Source: Pseudomonas sp. ANT_H4
GTDB taxonomy: Bacteria > Pseudomonadota > Gammaproteobacteria > Pseudomonadales > Pseudomonadaceae
Reading direction: 5' to 3'
Assembly: GCF_008369295.1 (NCBI RefSeq)
Contig: NZ_VOBG01000002.1
Location: forward strand, 186,001-250,000
Length of the DNA: 64,000 nt
Shown: positions 59,408-64,000 of the stretch, in pieces
How positions within the stretch are numbered: position 1 is the stretch's first letter
Layout: every line of letters begins with the position of its first letter
Notes under the pieces: generated by a model
Database searches by the model: none
The model's input: the letters and a program-made list of their open reading frames with translations, nothing else
Told to the model about the DNA's origin: nothing
Program-made: the position numbers and the translations under genes

Positions 59408-60489
59408 TGCTGCTGCTGCTGGCTGAGTATCTGCAACAGTTCCATAAAGGCTTCGCGGTCTTTCAGTACCTGACCCTGCGCGGGATTCTCGGGGTGCTGA
59501 CCGCGCTGTCGTTGTCGCTGTGCCTGGGGCCCTGGATGATTCGCACCCTGCAAAGCCTGCAGATTGGCCAGTCGGTCCGTAGCGACGGCCCTCAGTCGCA
59601 CCTGGCCAAGTCCGGCACTCCGACCATGGGCGGCGCTCTGATCCTCTCGTCCATTGGCATCAGCACCCTGCTGTGGGCTGACCTACATAACCGCTACGTC
59701 TGGGTGGTGCTGCTGGTGACCCTGCTGTTTGGCGCCATCGGCTGGGTCGATGACTATCGCAAGGTGATCGAGAAGAACTCCAAGGGGCTGCCAAGCCGCT
59801 GGAAGTATTTCTGGCAATCGGTGTTCGGTCTCGGCGCGGCGATCTTCCTTTACATGACCGCACCAAGCGCGGTGGAAACCACACTGATCCTGCCGATGCT
59901 CAAGGACATCAGCATTCCCTTGGGCGCAGGCTTCGTGGTGCTGACCTACTTCGTGATTGTCGGCTCCAGCAACGCAGTCAACCTGACTGACGGCCTCGAC
60001 GGCCTGGCGATCATGCCGACGGTGATGGTGGGCGGCGCCCTGGGCATCTTCTGCTACCTGTCGGGTAACGTGAAATTTGCTGAATACCTGCTGATCCCAT
60101 ATGTCCCGGGGGCCGGTGAGCTGATTGTGTTCTGCGGCGCGCTGATCGGCGCCGGCCTGGGCTTCCTGTGGTTCAACACTTACCCGGCACAAGTCTTCAT
60201 GGGCGACGTCGGCGCACTGGCGCTGGGCGCCGCACTGGGCACCATCGCTGTGATCGTCCGTCAGGAAATCGTCCTGTTCATCATGGGCGGTGTCTTCGTA
60301 ATGGAAACCTTGTCAGTAGTGATCCAGGTGGCCTCCTTCAAGTTGACCGGTCGCCGTGTGTTTCGCATGGCGCCGATTCACCACCACTTTGAACTCAAGG
60401 GCTGGCCTGAGCCGCGTGTGATTGTCCGTTTCTGGATCATCACCGTGATTCTCGTACTGGTCGGCCTTGCCACCCTGAAGCTGAGGTAG
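59407..60489 (+). CDS. mraY: Phospho-N-acetylmuramoyl-pentapeptide transferase
   Basis: A 360-residue polytopic membrane enzyme (ten predicted helices) that transfers phospho-MurNAc-pentapeptide to undecaprenyl phosphate, making lipid I. Family motifs are [13 protein letters not shown], the aspartate-bearing [26 protein letters not shown] and [11 protein letters not shown], and the histidine triplet in [15 protein letters not shown] 59407 is used (the frame is open to 59380 inside murF), giving [12 protein letters not shown], the family start. Confidence 0.97.
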   Translation: MLLLLAEYLQQFHKGFAVFQYLTLRGILGVLTALSLSLCLGPWMIRTLQSLQIGQSVRSDGPQSHLAKSGTPTMGGALILSSIGISTLLWADLHNRYVWVVLLVTLLFGAIGWVDDYRKVIEKNSKGLPSRWKYFWQSVFGLGAAIFLYMTAPSAVETTLILPMLKDISIPLGAGFVVLTYFVIVGSSNAVNLTDGLDGLAIMPTVMVGGALGIFCYLSGNVKFAEYLLIPYVPGAGELIVFCGALIGAGLGFLWFNTYPAQVFMGDVGALALGAALGTIAVIVRQEIVLFIMGGVFVMETLSVVIQVASFKLTGRRVFRMAPIHHHFELKGWPEPRVIVRFWIITVILVLVGLATLKLR

Positions 60490-60494
60490 AACGA

Positions 60495-61841
60495 GTGTCT
60501 CTGATCGCTTCTGACCACTTCCGCATCGTTGTCGGCCTCGGCAAGAGCGGCATGTCCCTGGTTCGCTTCCTGGCGAACCGGGGCACGTCGTTTGCCGTGG
60601 CCGATACGCGGGAAAATCCACCGGAGCTGGTCACGCTGCGCCGTGACTACCCGCACGTGGAAGTGCGTTGTGGCGAACTGGATGTCGAGTTTCTCTGCCG
60701 TGCCGACGAACTCTACGTGAGCCCCGGCCTGGCGTTGGCGACTCCAGCCCTACAAGCGGCAGCGGCCCGTGGCGTGAAGCTGTCCGGCGATATCGAGCTG
60801 TTCGCGCGTAACGCGAAGGCACCGATCGTGGCCATCAGCGGTTCCAACGCCAAGAGCACTGTTACCACCCTCGTCGGCGAAATGGCGGCTGCGGCCGGCA
60901 AGCGTGTGGCCGTGGGCGGCAACCTTGGCACCCCGGCGCTGGACTTGCTCAGCGACGACGTCGAGCTGTACGTGATGGAGTTGTCGAGCTTCCAGCTGGA
61001 AACCACCGACCAACTGGGCGCCGAAGTGGCCACCGTGTTGAACGTCAGTGAAGACCACATGGACCGCTACAGCGGACTGCCGGCGTATCACCTGGCCAAG
61101 CACCGGATCTTCCGTGGTGCGCGGCAAGTGGTGGTCAACCGCCAGGATGCCCTGAGCCGTCCGCTGATTGGCGAAGGTTTGCCGTGCTGGACCTTTGGTT
61201 TGAGCAAGCCGGACTTCAAGGCTTTCGGCCTGCGGGAAGAGAATGGCGAGAAATACCTGGCCTTCGAATTCCAGAACCTGATGCCGGTGCGTGAGTTGAA
61301 AATTCGTGGCGCCCATAACCAGTCCAATGCTCTGGCGGCGCTGGCCCTGGGGCATGCCGTCGGTTTGCCGTTCGACGCCATGCTCGAAAGCCTGCGCACC
61401 TTCACCGGTCTCGAACACCGCTGCCAGTGGGTTCGCGACCTGGATGGCGTGAGCTACTACAACGATTCCAAGGCCACCAACGTCGGTGCCGCACTGGCCG
61501 CCATCGAAGGCCTGGGTGCTGATATCGAAGGCAAGCTGGTGCTGATCGCCGGCGGCGACGGCAAGGGTGCCGACTTCAAGGACCTCAAGGCTCCGGTGGC
61601 TGCTCATTGCCGCGCCGTCGTCCTGATGGGCCGTGATTCGGACCTGATCGCCACTGCCCTGGGCGAAGCGGTGCCACAGGTTCGCGCGCAATCCCTGGAT
61701 GACGCCATCGCCCAATGCCGAGCCCTTGCTCAGCCGGGTGATGCAGTGTTGCTGTCGCCAGCGTGCGCCAGTTTCGACATGTTCAAGAACTACGAAGAGC
61801 GCGGCCAGTTGTTCGCCCGCGCCGTGGAGGCCTTGGCATGA
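60495..61841 (+). CDS. murD: UDP-N-acetylmuramoyl-L-alanine:D-glutamate ligase
   Basis: A 448-residue Mur ligase that adds D-glutamate. An N-terminal Rossmann domain (VVGLGKSGMSLVRFLANRG) is followed by the ATP loop, ISGSNAKST at residues 114-122. Its last P-loop glycine is alanine; other bacteria usually have GTNGKST here. The C-terminal domain carries YYNDSKATNVGAALAAIEGL. It starts at GTG 60495, 5 bp after mraY, and ends in an ATGA overlap with ftsW. The enzyme acts before MurE although its gene lies after mraY. Confidence 0.96.
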   Translation: MSLIASDHFRIVVGLGKSGMSLVRFLANRGTSFAVADTRENPPELVTLRRDYPHVEVRCGELDVEFLCRADELYVSPGLALATPALQAAAARGVKLSGDIELFARNAKAPIVAISGSNAKSTVTTLVGEMAAAAGKRVAVGGNLGTPALDLLSDDVELYVMELSSFQLETTDQLGAEVATVLNVSEDHMDRYSGLPAYHLAKHRIFRGARQVVVNRQDALSRPLIGEGLPCWTFGLSKPDFKAFGLREENGEKYLAFEFQNLMPVRELKIRGAHNQSNALAALALGHAVGLPFDAMLESLRTFTGLEHRCQWVRDLDGVSYYNDSKATNVGAALAAIEGLGADIEGKLVLIAGGDGKGADFKDLKAPVAAHCRAVVLMGRDSDLIATALGEAVPQVRAQSLDDAIAQCRALAQPGDAVLLSPACASFDMFKNYEERGQLFARAVEALA

Positions 61842-63061
61842 CGCTCGATCTGCGCAACATCATCAAGCCATACCCGTCGCCGCTCATTACCGGGCGTGGC
61901 ATTGATCTCGACTTCCCAATGCTCGTCGGGTGCCTGGCGTTGCTGGGCCTTGGCCTGGTGATGATCACTTCGGCGTCCTCGGAAGTGGCCGCCGTTCAGT
62001 CGGGCAACACCCTGTACCACATGCTCCGCCACCTGATTTACCTGGTGATCGGTTTGGGCGCGTGCATCGTCACCATGATGATCCCCATCGCCACCTGGCA
62101 ACGCCTGGGCTGGCTGATGCTGATCGGTGCCTTCGGCTTGTTGGTGATGGTGATCGTCCCCGGCATTGGCCGCGAAGTGAACGGTTCGATGCGCTGGATC
62201 GGTTTCGGTGCGTTTAACGTGCAGCCGTCGGAAATCGCCAAGGTGTTCGTGGTGATCTACCTCGCCGGCTACCTGGTGCGGCGACAGAAGGAAGTGCGCG
62301 AAAGCTGGATGGGCTTCTTCAAGCCCTTCATCGTGCTGCTGCCCATGGCCGGCCTGTTGCTGATGGAGCCGGACTTCGGTGCCACCGTGGTGATGATGGG
62401 TGCGGCGGCGGCGATGCTGTTCCTGGGTGGAGTGGGCTTGTTCCGCTTTGCCTTGATGGTCGGGCTGGCAGTAGCGGCGGTGACGATCTTGGTTCAGGCG
62501 CAACCCTACCGGATGGCCCGTCTGATCACCTTTACCGACCCCTGGTCCGACCAGTTCGGCTCCGGCTACCAGTTGACCCAGGCCTTGATCGCCTTCGGTC
62601 GCGGCGAGTGGCTGGGCGTGGGCCTGGGCAACAGCGTGCAGAAACAGTTCTACCTGCCGGAAGCCCACACCGACTTCGTATTCTCGGTCTTGGCCGAAGA
62701 GCTGGGCGTGGTTGGCTCCCTGGCTACCGTCGCACTGTTCGTCTTCGTCTGCGTGCGGGCCATGTACATCGGCCTGTGGGCCGAGAAAGCCAAACAGTAT
62801 TTCGCCGCTTATGTGGCGTACGGGCTGGCGTTCCTGTGGATCGGCCAGTTCCTGATCAACATCGGCGTGAACGTCGGCCTGTTGCCAACCAAAGGTCTGA
62901 CGCTGCCGTTCCTCAGTTATGGCGGTAGTTCGCTGGTTATTTGCTGCGCCTGTCTGGGCTTGTTGCTGCGTATCGAGTGGGAGAGTCGAACCCATTTGGG
63001 CAGTGAGGAGATGGAGTTCAGCGAAAGCGACTTTGCCGAGGAGCCGACCCATGGGCGCTAA
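61838..63061 (+). CDS. ftsW: FtsW, septal peptidoglycan glycosyltransferase
   Basis: A 407-residue SEDS-family polytopic protein (about ten helices) that polymerises lipid II at the septum in complex with FtsI. Conserved pieces are SSEVAAVQSGNTLYHMLRHL, the WIGFGAFNVQPSEIAKV loop and the catalytic-loop aspartate in HTDFVFSVLAEELG. ATG 61838 starts inside the murD stop (ATGA); the frame is open much further upstream but that lies within murD. It overlaps murG by 11 bp. Confidence 0.97.
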   Translation: MTLDLRNIIKPYPSPLITGRGIDLDFPMLVGCLALLGLGLVMITSASSEVAAVQSGNTLYHMLRHLIYLVIGLGACIVTMMIPIATWQRLGWLMLIGAFGLLVMVIVPGIGREVNGSMRWIGFGAFNVQPSEIAKVFVVIYLAGYLVRRQKEVRESWMGFFKPFIVLLPMAGLLLMEPDFGATVVMMGAAAAMLFLGGVGLFRFALMVGLAVAAVTILVQAQPYRMARLITFTDPWSDQFGSGYQLTQALIAFGRGEWLGVGLGNSVQKQFYLPEAHTDFVFSVLAEELGVVGSLATVALFVFVCVRAMYIGLWAEKAKQYFAAYVAYGLAFLWIGQFLINIGVNVGLLPTKGLTLPFLSYGGSSLVICCACLGLLLRIEWESRTHLGSEEMEFSESDFAEEPTHGR

Positions 63062-64000
63062 CGTGCTGATCATGGCGGGCGGCACCGGCGGCCACGTGTT
63101 TCCGGCGCTGGCCTGTGCCCGTGAATTCCAGTCGCGCGGTTACAGCGTGCATTGGTTGGGGACCCCGCGCGGGATTGAAAATGAATTGGTACCCAATGCC
63201 GGGTTACCGCTGCATTTGATCAACGTCACCGGCCTGCGGGGCAAGGGCAAATTGTCCCTGCTCAAGGCGCCGTTTGTGTTGCTTAAGGCCGTATGGCAAG
63301 CACGCAAGGTGATCCGTGAATTGAAACCGGTCTGCGTGTTGGGCTTTGGCGGTTATGTGACGGGGCCTGGTGGTGTCGCGGCCAAGCTCGCTGGCGTGCC
63401 GGTGATCGTCCACGAACAGAACGCCGTCGCCGGGACTGCAAATCGCCTGTTGGTGCCGTTGGCTGCTCGGGTCTGCGAAGCGTTCCCCAATACCTTTGCT
63501 GCATCGGACAAACGCCGCACCACCGGCAACCCAGTACGTACCGAACTGTTTATGGAAATCTCCCGTCAGGCCCTGGCCGGGCGCAAGGTACATCTGCTGA
63601 TCCTGGGCGGAAGCCTGGGGGCCGAGCCGCTGAATAAATTGCTGCCTGAAGCCCTGTCGCAGCTCCCGGTGGAACTGCGTCCCGAGGTCTTCCATCAGGC
63701 GGGCAAGAATCACGATGAAGTGACCGCTGGGCGTTACCGCGATGCAGGTGTCGAGGCCAACGTACAGCCTTTCATCAAAGACATGGCCCAAGCCTATGGC
63801 TGGGCCGACCTGGTGGTCTGTCGCGCAGGTGCGTTGACCGTCAGTGAACTGGCTGCCGCCGGTCTGCCGTCCTTGCTGGTGCCTTTGCCCCACGCCATCG
63901 ACGATCACCAGACCCGCAACGCCGAATATTTGGCCGGGGAGGGCGCTGCCTTCCTGCTGCCGCAAAGAACGACTGGCGCCGCCGAATTGGCCGCACGCCT
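63051..64000 (+). CDS. murG: MurG, lipid II synthase (3' truncated by window edge)
   Basis: The first 316 or so residues of a GT28-family glycosyltransferase; the family is about 356 residues, so the C-terminal 40 lie outside. It adds GlcNAc to lipid I on the inner face of the membrane. The glycine-rich motif IMAGGTGGHVFPALA sits at residues 7-21, the second GFGGYVTGPGG follows, and the UDP-GlcNAc site is in LVVCRAGALTVSELAAAG. ATG 63051 overlaps the ftsW end by 11 bp. murC is expected next. Confidence 0.97.
   Translation, partial: MGANVLIMAGGTGGHVFPALACAREFQSRGYSVHWLGTPRGIENELVPNAGLPLHLINVTGLRGKGKLSLLKAPFVLLKAVWQARKVIRELKPVCVLGFGGYVTGPGGVAAKLAGVPVIVHEQNAVAGTANRLLVPLAARVCEAFPNTFAASDKRRTTGNPVRTELFMEISRQALAGRKVHLLILGGSLGAEPLNKLLPEALSQLPVELRPEVFHQAGKNHDEVTAGRYRDAGVEANVQPFIKDMAQAYGWADLVVCRAGALTVSELAAAGLPSLLVPLPHAIDDHQTRNAEYLAGEGAAFLLPQRTTGAAELAAR

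Overview
The window is a stretch of chromosome from a fluorescent Pseudomonas, most likely of the P. fluorescens group. It is GC-rich and shows gene orders typical of the genus: fagA-fumC-orfX-sodA, the kdsD-to-ptsO gene row, and mla-ibaG-murA-hisGDC. It also carries an MraZ-controlled division and cell-wall cluster preceded by the RNase P RNA, and REP-like palindromes of the kind seen in this group. Species assignment is an inference; no rRNA or other species marker is present. Nearly everything is core genome. No prophage, insertion sequence, CRISPR array or tRNA was seen.

Layout. 1-3.2 kb: tldD (5' truncated by the window edge) and pmbA, the TldD/TldE peptidase pair, flanking darP/yjgA. 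3.3-7.1 kb: an iron-starvation operon behind tandem Fur-like boxes (fagA, fumC, orfX, Mn-dependent sodA) followed by a ZIP metal transporter. 7.2-14.2 kb, minus strand: kdsD, kdsC, lptC, lptA, lptB, rpoN, hpf, ptsN, rapZ, ptsO, which combine LPS core-sugar synthesis and LPS transport with sigma-54 and the nitrogen phosphotransferase system. 14.5-22.4 kb, plus strand: mlaFEDCB, ibaG, murA, hisG, hisD, hisC. 22.5-26.5 kb: uraA-upp against hpt, a WbuC cupin and two small conserved genes (pyrimidine and purine salvage). 26.5-33 kb: mqo, a large gene-poor gap, and several small lineage-type genes, an acyltransferase, a CPXCG protein, a DUF2007 protein and a YedK/HMCES protein. 33.3-37.7 kb: an M48 lipoprotein peptidase, a GDT1-type cation transporter behind a yybP-ykoY manganese riboswitch, rsmC, hprA and a LysE-type exporter.

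37.8-46.1 kb holds the least-characterised unit: an acyl-CoA ligase, a DUF1302 and a DUF1329 exported protein, and a very large MalT-like LuxR regulator. This looks like a fatty acid or ester uptake and activation module. 46.1-52.4 kb: an MBL hydrolase, an OmpA-type lipoprotein, the envelope group dolP-gmhA-yraN-lpoA, and divergent rsmI. 52.4-64 kb: rnpB, then mraZ-rsmH-ftsL-ftsI-murE-murF-mraY-murD-ftsW-murG (murG cut by the window end), where almost every stop codon overlaps the next start.

A common theme is the cell envelope: LPS synthesis and transport, phospholipid asymmetry (Mla), peptidoglycan precursors and septum synthesis, and outer-membrane lipoproteins. Manganese and iron appear repeatedly: Fur boxes, Mn-SOD, a ZIP transporter, and a Mn-riboswitch-controlled GDT1 exporter. 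Functions are assigned from remembered family sequences and visible motifs. No database search was run.
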